From assembly GCA_026391355.1 (NCBI GenBank), contig JAPLDH010000067.1, positions 1 to 34,925 on the forward strand: a stretch of 34,925 bases of DNA, given 5' to 3'. The notes under the pieces were generated by a model. The model was not told the DNA's origin, did no database searches, and saw only the letters and a program-made list of their open reading frames with translations. This DNA is from Bacteroidota bacterium. Its GTDB lineage: Bacteria; Bacteroidota; Bacteroidia; Bacteroidales; FEN-979. Of this stretch, positions 25,808-34,895 are shown piece by piece; positions within the stretch are counted from its first letter, which is position 1, and every line of letters begins with the position of its first letter. The translations under genes were made by a program, and so were the position numbers.

Positions 25808-27868
25808 TTATTTTTTTCCGCAGATCCGGAAGAAATCCTCCGGAAGTGTTTTGATATTAATGAAATCCCCTGTGTGGAAGAGGTTCAGGTCAAATGAACT
25901 TTCCGGCTGATTATTGGTGACAGAAAGAATTTTAAACTCTGTGCGGCGGTTCATCTGATGTTCGGCAGATGTACATTTCAGACATTCACATTTATTGATC
26001 AAACGGGTTTCTCCATATCCTTTGGCAGTGATTCTCGTAACCTCGATTCCGTTGTGAATGATGTACTTAACAGCCGATTCAGCACGGCGTTGCGATAGTT
26101 TCTGGTTGTACTCATCCGAACCACGGCAATCGGTATGGGAGCCGAGTTCAACAGTTACCACGGGGTTTTCTCTGAGGATAAGGACCAGGTCGTTTAATGG
26201 AGGCTCGGCATCTTTCCTTATCTTCCATTTATCAAAATCATAGTAAATATTATCCAGACGGAAGATCTTGTTGACTTCCAACTGATCCAGGAGAAGATCC
26301 CTGGGAAGGGTAAGATCATATTTATTGTCGAGGGTGTCGAAAGAGAAAGAGAGGCAATCTGAGATATATCCTGTCTGCATTGCTTTCGTGATATATGATC
26401 TGTGTTTATCTACCGGCGTCGTAAAGCAACCATTGGCATTTGTACGAATGATAAGCGCTGTATCATGTTTATTATCAATAAAGAATACAACGGCATTTGG
26501 TATGGGTGTCAGTGTGGTTTTATTTTTCACACATCCGGTGACAAATGCCTGCTGAGGAGGTACCACCTTTTTTACAGGGATCTTCCGAAAGCTGTAAATA
26601 TCATCGTTTCCTTCTCCTCCCGGACGGTTGGAACTGAAAAACCCGGAAACATTATCAGGAGCAACGGTCAGTGCAAAATCATCATACGATGAATTTAGAG
26701 GTGATCCCATGTTTTTTGGAGTGGTCCATTTTCCGTTAATGTTGTTTGAAACAAAAATATCCAATCCGCCAAACCCAGGAAGTGCATCGGATGCAAAATA
26801 GAGATCTCCGTTCAGTGAAATATAGGGGAACATTTCATTGCCGGCAGTGTTTATCACTGGTCCGAGGTTGACCGGCGGACTCCACATGGAGTTTTCGCGG
26901 GTTGACATATAAATATCCGTTCCTCCATACCCTCCGTACATATCAGAAACAAAGTAAAGTGTATTCCCGTCGGGCGTTAATGCAGGATGTCCTACTGAAT
27001 AGTCATCGCTGTTGTAAAAGAAAGGCTCAGGTTTACTCCAGTTGCCGTCTTTCTTTACGGAAGAAAAGAGTTTCAGCATATGGGTCCGGATCCTCCCCGG
27101 ATCTTTCCTGCCTTTATCCTTTGAAAGAGATGTTTCGTTGATAAACACTTCGTCGAAAGTTTTGTTGAAGGAAACCGGACCAACATGCCAGGCTTCGTTG
27201 AAAGGATTTCCGGCTTCGGAAGGCTTGCTGAAATCACCATAATAATTGGAGGGGTCTATGGGAGAAGCAGAGAAGAGGTGAAGGTAGTTGTAACCCGTCC
27301 ATCCATACATCCTGTCCTGCCGGGTAGCCACGATCCTGTCGCTGGCAAAGAGAATCTCCTTTTCAAACGTTACAGCACCGAAATCTGATTGAGCCGAATT
27401 CAGGATCCTGGGGTTCCTGATCTCCCGGTCGGGTGGTCTATTCTGCCATTTGACAGCGCTGTCGCAATATGCTGCAAGGAGTTGTCCCTGTCGATCCTGT
27501 TTCACAGATACACTGTAATGCAGGAACATTTGTTTTGCTTCCGCGTAATCACCTGAAGAACGCAAGGCCTGTGCATAATAGTAGTAGTTTAACGGATCGA
27601 TGTCCGCGAATTTCACGGCTTTCGAATACCACTCACGGGCATTCGGCACATCATTCTGCCTCCTGTAACAATCAGCCAGGAGGATTGTAGCCTCTCTTTT
27701 TATTTCTGCCGGACATTTTTTCTTGTCCAATGCTTTTTTCAGGATTGTAATGGCATTGGAATAATTGAAGAGAGAGATCTCTTTCCGGGCGTTTTTAATC
27801 TGCCCGGCAACCGGCGAACTCAGGATTGCCCAGAGGATCAGGATGAGTAAAAAACTGCGCGTTTTCAA
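25808..27868 (-). CDS. PorE-like TPR/beta-propeller/OmpA outer-membrane protein
   Basis: A 686-residue protein with a signal peptide (MKTRSFLLILILWAILSSPVAG). A TPR region follows (about 25-140, LADCYRRQNDVPNAREWYSKAV). Next is a WD40/PD40-like propeller (about 150-430) with repeated blocks such as HPALTPDGNTLYFVSDMYGG and FPYISLNGDLYFASDALPG. A carboxypeptidase-regulatory-like domain (about 440-525) comes next, and then an OmpA peptidoglycan-binding domain (about 545-660, with HTDCRGSDEYNQKLSQRRA). This domain order is that of PorE, a T9SS-associated peptidoglycan-anchored protein, and of its many paralogues. Its position between two T9SS cargo genes and next to a PorP/SprF gene suggests a cassette-specific anchor rather than the housekeeping PorE. 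Confidence 0.9.
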   Translation of the reverse strand: MKTRSFLLILILWAILSSPVAGQIKNARKEISLFNYSNAITILKKALDKKKCPAEIKREATILLADCYRRQNDVPNAREWYSKAVKFADIDPLNYYYYAQALRSSGDYAEAKQMFLHYSVSVKQDRQGQLLAAYCDSAVKWQNRPPDREIRNPRILNSAQSDFGAVTFEKEILFASDRIVATRQDRMYGWTGYNYLHLFSASPIDPSNYYGDFSKPSEAGNPFNEAWHVGPVSFNKTFDEVFINETSLSKDKGRKDPGRIRTHMLKLFSSVKKDGNWSKPEPFFYNSDDYSVGHPALTPDGNTLYFVSDMYGGYGGTDIYMSTRENSMWSPPVNLGPVINTAGNEMFPYISLNGDLYFASDALPGFGGLDIFVSNNINGKWTTPKNMGSPLNSSYDDFALTVAPDNVSGFFSSNRPGGEGNDDIYSFRKIPVKKVVPPQQAFVTGCVKNKTTLTPIPNAVVFFIDNKHDTALIIRTNANGCFTTPVDKHRSYITKAMQTGYISDCLSFSFDTLDNKYDLTLPRDLLLDQLEVNKIFRLDNIYYDFDKWKIRKDAEPPLNDLVLILRENPVVTVELGSHTDCRGSDEYNQKLSQRRAESAVKYIIHNGIEVTRITAKGYGETRLINKCECLKCTSAEHQMNRRTEFKILSVTNNQPESSFDLNLFHTGDFINIKTLPEDFFRICGKK

Positions 27869-27886
27869 ATACGGATGATTTATATA

Positions 27887-28813
27887 TTAAAAATACCTGG
27901 GTGACAACATTCTGTTTTTTTCGAAGAGATCGATATCATACCCTAGCCTGATCTCATGGGAGCCCTGGTTTTGGGCTTTCAATGAATTAAACCAGATATC
28001 ATAAGAATATCCAAGGGAAAATCCCTTGCCTAAATTGACCTCAAGGATAAGTCCCACTGCCTGATCTGACCGGTATGAAACGCCAAGGACCAGGTTATTG
28101 TAGAACATAAAACTGCCTGTTAAATCCAGTTGAAATGGAGCATTCTGAACATACTTTACAAGGAGGGATGGCATAAAAATGATATCCTCCCTCAGGGGAA
28201 TTGCACCACCTGCCAGTCCATAAAAATGACGATAAAGTTTTGTAAAGCTGACCTTGTCGTTCGTTGGAGAACTTGAAGTAGTGATCTGGTTTTGCAGCAG
28301 ATGTTTGGATGAAACTCCGACATAGAAATATTTTCCGTAATAGTAGATCCCGAAATCTGCATCGGGAACGGCCTTGTTTTTTACCTGGTTATTCAGTTCC
28401 ACATCACCGGGATCCTTAGGATTCAGCAATCCCCAGTCGATGTCATAATATTTTATCCCCGCTGAAATGCCAAAACAGAGTTTAGTGGTTGGAAAGATGA
28501 TGCGGTAAGCAAAGGTTCCCATGATATTATAGTCAACTGTCGGGCCGACTGCGTCGCGGTAAGCGGAGAATCCAAGCCCAATATGCCGGTTTCGTAATGG
28601 AGTATGAGCTGTCAGCGAAATTGTTTTCGGCGCGCCGGTGATGCCCACCCACTGGAAACGGGAAATCAGGTCAGTGGAAAATACTTCGCTGCTTCCCGCG
28701 TAAGCAGGGTTGAACTCCAGCTTGTTGTACATGTACTGCGTAAACAGTGCATCCTGTTGAGCATATAGGAAGGAACTGAGTAAACAGAATAAAATCGTGT
28801 ATATTTTTTTCAC
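27887..28813 (-). CDS. PorP/SprF family T9SS membrane protein
   Basis: A 308-residue outer-membrane beta-barrel protein. After the signal peptide the family hallmark is clear: QQDALFTQYMYNKLEFNPAY followed by AGSSE. Barrel strands follow, such as GLGFSAYRDAVGP and LVLGVSYRSDQAVGLILE, and the C-terminus is short. SprF in Flavobacterium is needed to display SprB, and PorP binds the PorKLM machinery. It lies 46 bp downstream of the 1181-residue cargo gene and 18 bp upstream of the PorE-like gene, so it is likely dedicated to the two type B cargoes of this cassette. Confidence 0.93.
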   Translation of the reverse strand: MKKIYTILFCLLSSFLYAQQDALFTQYMYNKLEFNPAYAGSSEVFSTDLISRFQWVGITGAPKTISLTAHTPLRNRHIGLGFSAYRDAVGPTVDYNIMGTFAYRIIFPTTKLCFGISAGIKYYDIDWGLLNPKDPGDVELNNQVKNKAVPDADFGIYYYGKYFYVGVSSKHLLQNQITTSSSPTNDKVSFTKLYRHFYGLAGGAIPLREDIIFMPSLLVKYVQNAPFQLDLTGSFMFYNNLVLGVSYRSDQAVGLILEVNLGKGFSLGYSYDIWFNSLKAQNQGSHEIRLGYDIDLFEKNRMLSPRYF

Positions 28814-28859
28814 ATCTTGAAGATAAAGGATCCTGAAAGATACAATTTTTTATGTTAAA

Positions 28860-31800
28860 CTATTTTGAACCTGAACGGAGAAGCACCCATCCGGAATAAG
28901 TTCCTCCCTCTTTCAGTTTAAGAACATAGAAATAAGTTCCATCCGGTAATGATTCGCCCTTGTAATTTTTTCCGTCCCATACCTCGGTGGAATTATCATA
29001 GTTTTCAAAGCTATTGATGTTTTCTCCCCAACGATTAAAGATTGTGACTGTGTTTTCAGGATAGGCATCGATACATTCGATGATCCATTTATCATTCAGA
29101 CCGTCGCCGTTGGGAGTGATTACATTGTGAATGATGAGGCAATCTTCAGAATTTTTTTTGGGACCGACGATGACACGGACACTATCGGAAATGTTCTCTC
29201 CACAAACGATGTCGCCGATGGTGAGAAGGAACCTCATATTCGCATTCAGGGGAACGGTTTGCGGATTTTGAAGGGTATGATCCATCAGGAAAGAAGCCGG
29301 TTGCCAGTCGAACGAATATTCTCCCGAACCACCCGATGGGGTTCCCGACAGCATCGTCGAAGCGCCATAGGAGATGGATTGATCAGTACCGGCTTCTGCC
29401 ATTACCGGCTGATAATATTGAATGGTAGTTTGGTCAGTAACCTGGGATCCATTGCAGGGAGTGATCCCGATTGCAGTGAGGGTAAGTGTTATCGTACCGG
29501 TTTCTCCTGTTGCAGGCGAATAGGTGGGCGTTAATGTATTTCCACCTGTTAGTATGCCTGTTCCATTGTGTGCCCATACGACCGTATTATAGTTTTCAGC
29601 GCCGGCTCCGCTGACCGTGAATGCTGATCCCTGGCAGGCAACCTCCCCCGGTCCGGCTTCTGCCTTGGGTAAAGAGGTAATCATAAGTGTCATTGCATCT
29701 GATGAAGGATTGCAGGGTGCAATCCCTGAAGCTGAAAGTGTGAGAATAACCTGCCTCGATGATAAATCCGAAGCGCCGGGCAAATAATCGGGGTTCAGGA
29801 TATGTGGATCAGTGAAAGTTCCATCGCCGGATGTAGTCCAGTTTATATCAAGGGAATGCAATACCCAGGCATCGTTCATATGAAATGTCTGTCCTTCGCA
29901 TATAGAGGTATCATTTCCTGCGTAAATCGCCGGTGAAGGAATAATAACAAGGTTCATCTGGTCAGTAAAAGGTGTACAGGGTGAGAGAGGAAGTACTGAA
30001 AGGGTGAGCGTGATGATACCGGTTTCTCCGCTGGCAGGAGTATAAACAGGAGTAAGGGTGGCAGATCCTGAAAGGGAGCCTGACCCGTTGTGTGTCCACA
30101 GGAGTGAACCATAGTTTTGTGCAAAAGCGCCGGTAACGGTGAAAGGAAGGTTCTGGCAAGTATTGCCATCGGGGCCTGCACCTGCAATGATTGATCTGGT
30201 CAAGCTGAGTTCGAGGTGATCGCTGTTGGATGAACAGGGTTCGGGGGCATGGGCGGTTAGCGTCAGGTTGACATGTCCGGTCACACTATCTCCCTGGCTG
30301 GGGAAATAAACCGGGTGGAGAATGGAAGAGTTGTTGAAATGGCCTGTTCCGGAGGTTGACCATAACAAGGAATCGTAATTGGTGGCAAAGGAACCGGAAA
30401 TGGTGACAGGGGAAGTTCCGCAGGAAGCGATATCAGGACCTGCATTGGCAGCAGCAGCAGACATGATCAGGAGTTGCATCGTATTCGTATCGGATGGGCA
30501 GGAAGTTCCGGAGTAAGCATAAAGTGTAAGGTTGACATGACCTGTTGTAAGGTCATAAGGGCCGGGAGTGTACCAGGGATGCAACGCAAACGGGTCGGTA
30601 AAGGTTCCGTTACCGGTGGTTGTCCACAATAATGATACATAGTGCCATGCATGCGAATCGGTAAGCTGGATGGGAGCGCCAAGGCAGGTTGCAGTGTCCT
30701 TGCCTGCATCTGCAGTTGCAGATGCGGAAATTTCAAGGTTCATTATGTCGACAGCATTACTGCATGGTGGAGTACCATTCGCGGTCAGTGTAAGGGTAAC
30801 CGAGCCTGATTCCCCGGTGCCTGCAGTATAGGTGGGATTCAGCGTAGTTGCATTTGTAAGGGTTCCAAGCCCGTTTGTTGTCCATAACAAACTTATATAA
30901 TAGGTGGCCGTTGCCCCTGTCACCGTGAAAGAACTCCCGCCACAGATTATGCCATCGGGACCAGCATCTGCGGTGGTGGTTGGAGTTATGTTCACCGTCA
31001 TCTGGGAAGTTGCGGTACCGCAGGGAGCATTGCCGTAAACCGTCAGTGTCAGAATAACATTACCAAGTTCGGATGGTCCCGGATAGTAGGTTGGTGTTAA
31101 TGTTGAAGCATTCGAAAGAGTTCCGGTGCCATTATGTATCCAAACTAATGAATTGTAATTGGTGGCTGTTGCTCCGGATACTGTATAACCGATACCCTGG
31201 CAGGTGGATCCGTTTGCTCCGGCATTGGCAGTCGGGGCTCCTACAATCGTGATGTTATTGCTTGATGTTGCCGGACATGGGATGATAATTGCATAGGTAA
31301 TGGTGTAATTACCCGGAGTGCTGGCTGATAAATCGATGGTTCCCGTGGTAGTGTTGAGAAAGACCAGCCCGGCAGGTGTAGCGGTGAAGGTTCCACCCGG
31401 GTAAACAACGGTGGGCGTAGGATCGGAACCTGTTTGACAATAGGGACTTCCAGCATAGGTAAAACTCGCGTTAAGCATCGTTACGGTAACATTATCCTGT
31501 GCAACGGTTCCATCGCAAAGTTGGACGACTGCGGTATATACGGTGGTAACCGTTGGAGAAACAGTAATTGAAGGTCCGTAACCGACAATGGTTCCTCCCG
31601 GATATCCGCCTGTATACCAGGAAATGCCATTAGGTACGAATTGAGTACTCTCATTGTATGCGGTCCAGCTACTCTGGTTTCTTCCCGGCGCAATGAATGC
31701 AACAGTCCCGGTACTATCCTGAACACCTTGCGTTGCATCATTATTCACCCAGGTCGGACAAGCAGGTTTACTTGTAATGTTATTTTCGATGATACTTGTT

Positions 31801-32405
31801 TGTTCATTCAGTACGATCTGAAAAGTTCCATACAATGTTACGCAGTCAAACATAGCGCAATTATTCCAATAGATCACACACTTACGGTTAGGGGCTGTTC
31901 CCGTGACATAAAAAAATACATTGTTACTGCTATAATATGTAGGATACCAGTCAGCCCAGGGGGCCATGATGCAATTCTTCGGACAACTGGCGCTATTGCA
32001 GGGTAAAGGAAGAGGAGTATAACTATCCCATGAATCCAGGGGAAGAGAAAAGCTGATCCAGCCGTTTGATCCGATATACATTTGATTATATACTTTATTC
32101 AGAAAACAAAAAGGGAATCCAATATTGAATGGGCCTGCCCAGCAATCGTCATGATTGGCTCCGTAAAAGCAATGCGTGAAACTGGGATCAACGGCAGTTC
32201 CTCCCGAATAGGGTTGAAAATTGAAGGGTACAGTAACAAATGAATAACTGTTCGTACCATAACCACCACCTGTTACCGTGGCCGACAGAGTAGCCGTTCC
32301 GCCAGGACAGATTGTTGTGTCATTACTGGCAATAATGGTAGTTTGCCCGAAGTCTTTCAGAAAAAGAATAACGAACAAAATGATTAAAAGTAAATTTTTT
32401 TTCAT
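28860..32405 (-). CDS. large T9SS type B cargo with seven Ig-like repeats
   Basis: A 1181-residue secreted protein. I start at the ATG at 32405, where AGGAGG is well placed upstream; the longer frame to 32450 runs through the promoter. The signal peptide is MKKNLLLIILFVILFLKDFG. The N-terminal domain contains FPFCFLNKVYNQMYIGSNGW and CIMAPWADWYP, a module seen at the N-terminus of many Bacteroidota T9SS cargoes. An Ig-like domain with YCQTGSDPTPTVVYPGGTF follows. Next come seven repeats of about 85 residues (DAGPD-type start, SLLWT centre, LTPTYTPG, VTLTLTA) and a PKD-like domain (AGTDQSISYGASTMLSG). The end is a gliding-type sorting domain (HNVITPNGDGLNDKW...GWVLLRSGSK). It is the first gene of the cassette and probably a surface adhesin displayed with the SprF-like protein encoded behind it. 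Confidence 0.9.
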   Translation of the reverse strand: MKKNLLLIILFVILFLKDFGQTTIIASNDTTICPGGTATLSATVTGGGYGTNSYSFVTVPFNFQPYSGGTAVDPSFTHCFYGANHDDCWAGPFNIGFPFCFLNKVYNQMYIGSNGWISFSLPLDSWDSYTPLPLPCNSASCPKNCIMAPWADWYPTYYSSNNVFFYVTGTAPNRKCVIYWNNCAMFDCVTLYGTFQIVLNEQTSIIENNITSKPACPTWVNNDATQGVQDSTGTVAFIAPGRNQSSWTAYNESTQFVPNGISWYTGGYPGGTIVGYGPSITVSPTVTTVYTAVVQLCDGTVAQDNVTVTMLNASFTYAGSPYCQTGSDPTPTVVYPGGTFTATPAGLVFLNTTTGTIDLSASTPGNYTITYAIIIPCPATSSNNITIVGAPTANAGANGSTCQGIGYTVSGATATNYNSLVWIHNGTGTLSNASTLTPTYYPGPSELGNVILTLTVYGNAPCGTATSQMTVNITPTTTADAGPDGIICGGSSFTVTGATATYYISLLWTTNGLGTLTNATTLNPTYTAGTGESGSVTLTLTANGTPPCSNAVDIMNLEISASATADAGKDTATCLGAPIQLTDSHAWHYVSLLWTTTGNGTFTDPFALHPWYTPGPYDLTTGHVNLTLYAYSGTSCPSDTNTMQLLIMSAAAANAGPDIASCGTSPVTISGSFATNYDSLLWSTSGTGHFNNSSILHPVYFPSQGDSVTGHVNLTLTAHAPEPCSSNSDHLELSLTRSIIAGAGPDGNTCQNLPFTVTGAFAQNYGSLLWTHNGSGSLSGSATLTPVYTPASGETGIITLTLSVLPLSPCTPFTDQMNLVIIPSPAIYAGNDTSICEGQTFHMNDAWVLHSLDINWTTSGDGTFTDPHILNPDYLPGASDLSSRQVILTLSASGIAPCNPSSDAMTLMITSLPKAEAGPGEVACQGSAFTVSGAGAENYNTVVWAHNGTGILTGGNTLTPTYSPATGETGTITLTLTAIGITPCNGSQVTDQTTIQYYQPVMAEAGTDQSISYGASTMLSGTPSGGSGEYSFDWQPASFLMDHTLQNPQTVPLNANMRFLLTIGDIVCGENISDSVRVIVGPKKNSEDCLIIHNVITPNGDGLNDKWIIECIDAYPENTVTIFNRWGENINSFENYDNSTEVWDGKNYKGESLPDGTYFYVLKLKEGGTYSGWVLLRSGSK

Positions 32406-32421
32406 CCCGACCTCCTGTGAA

Positions 32422-32451
32422 CAAAAATAGGAAATATTCCTCACAATCAAA
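32422..32451 (-). promoter_or_regulatory. promoter of the T9SS surface-protein cassette
   Basis: On the minus strand TTTG (32448-32451), 18 bp, TATTTTTG (32422-32429). This fits the Bacteroidota pattern. The -7 element ends 16 bp before the ATG, so the leader would be very short and begin close to the AGGAGG ribosome-binding site, which is unusually strong for this phylum. Confidence 0.55.
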
Positions 32452-32496
32452 TAAAATCGAAAACTTCTTTTAAGAAGGGATAAAGGGTATATAACC

Positions 32497-32557
32497 AGAC
32501 CTTCCAGGTTTCATTTGGAAGGAGATTAACGCAGGCTAACTGAAACCTGGAAGGTCT
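32497..32557. repeat. inverted repeat with perfect 17-bp arms
   Basis: agaccttccaggtttca (32497-32513) is exactly complementary to tgaaacctggaaggtct (32541-32557), with a 27-nt loop. It lies between the protease gene terminator and the promoter of the surface-protein cassette. It looks like a dispersed intergenic repeat rather than an operator. Confidence 0.65.
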
Positions 32558-32567
32558 ATTAATAGAA

Positions 32568-32592
32568 GAAGCCGCCCTTTTGGGACGGCCTC
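32568..32592. terminator. intrinsic terminator hairpin after the C10 protease gene
   Basis: GAAGCCGCCC, TTTT loop, GGGACGGCCTC, then a run of six T on the plus strand. On the minus strand the hairpin lies 35 nt after the protease stop and is followed by ttcttctatt. The best U-tract is on the plus strand, so it may also block antisense transcription into the protease gene. Confidence 0.6.
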
Positions 32593-32627
32593 TTTTTTAT
32601 TAAATAAAAAGAAAGAAAATCAGTGAA

Positions 32628-34757
32628 TTAGTCGATTACGATCTTCTTATTGGTAATTACCTTATTGCTTGATAATTTCAACATATAAACGCCTTTGGCG
32701 ATTGAACTGAAATCCATCTGTTTTGAGAAGGTTCCTTTGACATTACCAAAAGATTCGGTATAAACGGTTTCTCCTGTGAGGGAAACGAGTTCAGCCTTAA
32801 CAGTCTGGCTCTGGTTCAGAGTGAATTCAATGTTAACCAGGCCATTTGTGGGATTCGGATAAATTGTAAGGTTATTGAATCCTTTATTATCATCCGTTCC
32901 ATCGCTCGTAATTGAATAGCTTGCATGCCAGCCATTATTACGAATGGAGCCATTTGTTGAGAAAATAATATACATTTGGTTGTGCGGACAGTAAACAGGG
33001 GCCGGTGGTGTTGTATATTCACCGGAATAGGTTGCAAGTATACTGCTGGTTATGTAATCATATATGGTTACCTTGTCATTGTCCTGTTCTGTTTTAAAGT
33101 CGTCGAAAGTAAGCGTGATGTTTTGTGCACCCCAGGGTTCGATCAGCCATTTGCAGTTGACGCCATTGCGATATTGGAATGTTCCACTACCATCGCTTAT
33201 ATCTCCCATGGGGTCAAACAGATCTGTTTCTCCTGAACAGAAGGCAACCGGAATTGCATTATAATTGGCGAAAAAGCCAGTTGCAGTGGTTGAACTGTTT
33301 GAAGTAAACGTTATGAACATCTGGCCACCTGTAGAATTAATAATTGTTGGAAGGTTTGTGCCGTTAAAAGATCCGAGCAGGGGAGCAGAAGCAGAATTTC
33401 CGTCATAAACATTGACTATATCTGCAGGGTCTGTACTGAATTTCTCAAAAGTCAGGGTGATATGAGAAATACTATCAGCCGGTGCAATCAACCAACTGCA
33501 GTTGGAATTGTTCTGGTAATCTGAAATTGGACCACTCCCGTCATCGATCGTTCCAAAGTCATAGGTCGACAAGGTTGTCTGACCGGAGCAGTATGTAGGA
33601 TAGGATGATTGATCGGGTTGAATATGAACAACTGCACCCTGACTGGAGTTAAAATTATAACCACTTGGATTCAGGTTAGTGAGAGAGAAGTATCCGTTAT
33701 CCTGGCCGCTCCATCCCCAATTCATATGGTAGGTTGTACCCTGGTAACCATCGCAAACCCATGAATGGCCGCCACCAGAACCCGAGCCTGAATAACCAAC
33801 AGGTTGCCCTGCATCCAGGTCTCCCTGTAAGAGGTTGTCCCAGCCGGTATAACCAGACTTCTGATAATAGGTGCAACTTGATGCATATTTAAAGTAGGTT
33901 TTTAATGCATAGGGAATATCAGATTCGTAAGCGCCAGACCCATCGTTAGGTGGTACGCCGTTCCCATATTGCATATTTACTGAGATCCCGGCATGATATG
34001 AGATAAGTGCAACGGGGTCACATTGCTGACCAGGCTCATCAACCATTCCCGTCCAGTCGTAAGTGCTATTGGCAAAATCAGCGCATAGTACTCCATAATT
34101 CTGGTGTGAATCGCAATGATAACCAGAGCCGGTGTTGGGCCATCTCCAGTAATACATGATCTGCGCCATACTTGTGGCAACGCATCCGACATAGACATGA
34201 CCTCCGGGGCCGGCTGCATCAGCAGGACACATTGCATTGTATGGAAAATTCTGGTCCCAATTACTGACGAGCAAAGGAGCAACATCCCTTGACCCTTTCA
34301 GGTCCATTAATTTTGTCTGGTCTGCGGTGAATAGACGCTCCCAGGTTGAAGTGATCGTTTCATCAGCCTGGATATTATGCTGAAGGTTGTAAGCAATTTC
34401 TTCTTTACGCTGATTCATCCAGTTTGTAAACTCAGGGGCCTGATTAGCGTGAGAATATGAACTCTCAAAGGAATATCCGATCACCGGCAACATAGCATCG
34501 TCGGCGGTAATGATAATAAATCCTCTGTCATTGAAGTTGAAGACATAATAGGCCGGTATATTGCCGGCTTTTTCTATAAATTCCGAGGTGATCTCAAGCG
34601 ATTGATAGGGAACATTGTTATACTGGTTGATCCTTTCATAATAAAAATTTTTTCCTGCGAGCCTTGCGTCCTTAATATTGACGAGTTTGGCGGAAGCAGA
34701 GAAACTTATTCCAAGGAATAAAACAATAATAAGGACAAAGTAGCTTTTTGCTTTCAT
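32628..34757 (-). CDS. secreted C10 (streptopain-type) cysteine protease with CUB domains and T9SS type A tail
   Basis: A 709-residue exported protease. The signal peptide ends near residue 23. A Spi-type inhibitory propeptide follows (about 24-150, with YVFNFNDRGFIIITADDAML). The C10 catalytic domain (about 155-382) has the nucleophile Cys192 in VGCVATSMAQIMYYW, His331 in GGGHSWVCDGY and NWGW at 346-349. Two CUB-like domains with paired Cys follow (about 391-498 and 504-615). The T9SS type A sorting domain closes the protein (about 632-709: NLTIYPNPTNGLVNIEF, then KGVYMLKLSSNKVITNKKIVI). Family members include streptopain and the PrtT and interpain proteases. All catalytic residues are present, so the protease is expected to be active outside the cell. 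It is transcribed alone. Confidence 0.94.
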   Translation of the reverse strand: MKAKSYFVLIIVLFLGISFSASAKLVNIKDARLAGKNFYYERINQYNNVPYQSLEITSEFIEKAGNIPAYYVFNFNDRGFIIITADDAMLPVIGYSFESSYSHANQAPEFTNWMNQRKEEIAYNLQHNIQADETITSTWERLFTADQTKLMDLKGSRDVAPLLVSNWDQNFPYNAMCPADAAGPGGHVYVGCVATSMAQIMYYWRWPNTGSGYHCDSHQNYGVLCADFANSTYDWTGMVDEPGQQCDPVALISYHAGISVNMQYGNGVPPNDGSGAYESDIPYALKTYFKYASSCTYYQKSGYTGWDNLLQGDLDAGQPVGYSGSGSGGGHSWVCDGYQGTTYHMNWGWSGQDNGYFSLTNLNPSGYNFNSSQGAVVHIQPDQSSYPTYCSGQTTLSTYDFGTIDDGSGPISDYQNNSNCSWLIAPADSISHITLTFEKFSTDPADIVNVYDGNSASAPLLGSFNGTNLPTIINSTGGQMFITFTSNSSTTATGFFANYNAIPVAFCSGETDLFDPMGDISDGSGTFQYRNGVNCKWLIEPWGAQNITLTFDDFKTEQDNDKVTIYDYITSSILATYSGEYTTPPAPVYCPHNQMYIIFSTNGSIRNNGWHASYSITSDGTDDNKGFNNLTIYPNPTNGLVNIEFTLNQSQTVKAELVSLTGETVYTESFGNVKGTFSKQMDFSSIAKGVYMLKLSSNKVITNKKIVID

Positions 34758-34811
34758 GGATTATTTGATTTGGGTTATTACTAAAAATGAATTAATTTCG
34801 GGATAACGTTT

Positions 34812-34841
34812 CAAAATTAATCAAAAAAACGATTGGGTCAA
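34812..34841 (-). promoter_or_regulatory. promoter of the C10 protease gene
   Basis: On the minus strand TTG (34839-34841), 19 bp, TAATTTTG (34812-34819): a full match in motif and spacing to the Bacteroidota promoter. The -7 element ends 54 bp before the protease ATG. Confidence 0.6.
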
Positions 34842-34867
34842 GTAATTTACTTTGAAAAGTTTAAAAA

Positions 34868-34895
34868 ACTCTTCACTCTTCACTCTTCACTGTAC
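34868..34895 (+). repeat. heptanucleotide tandem repeat, ACTCTTC type
   Basis: Three exact copies of ACTCTTC (34868-34888) are followed by a variant, ACTGTAC. After it, gactccggaggggtc (34906-34920) is a partial palindrome that reaches the window edge. No gene is visible to the right of the protease promoter. Confidence 0.65.
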
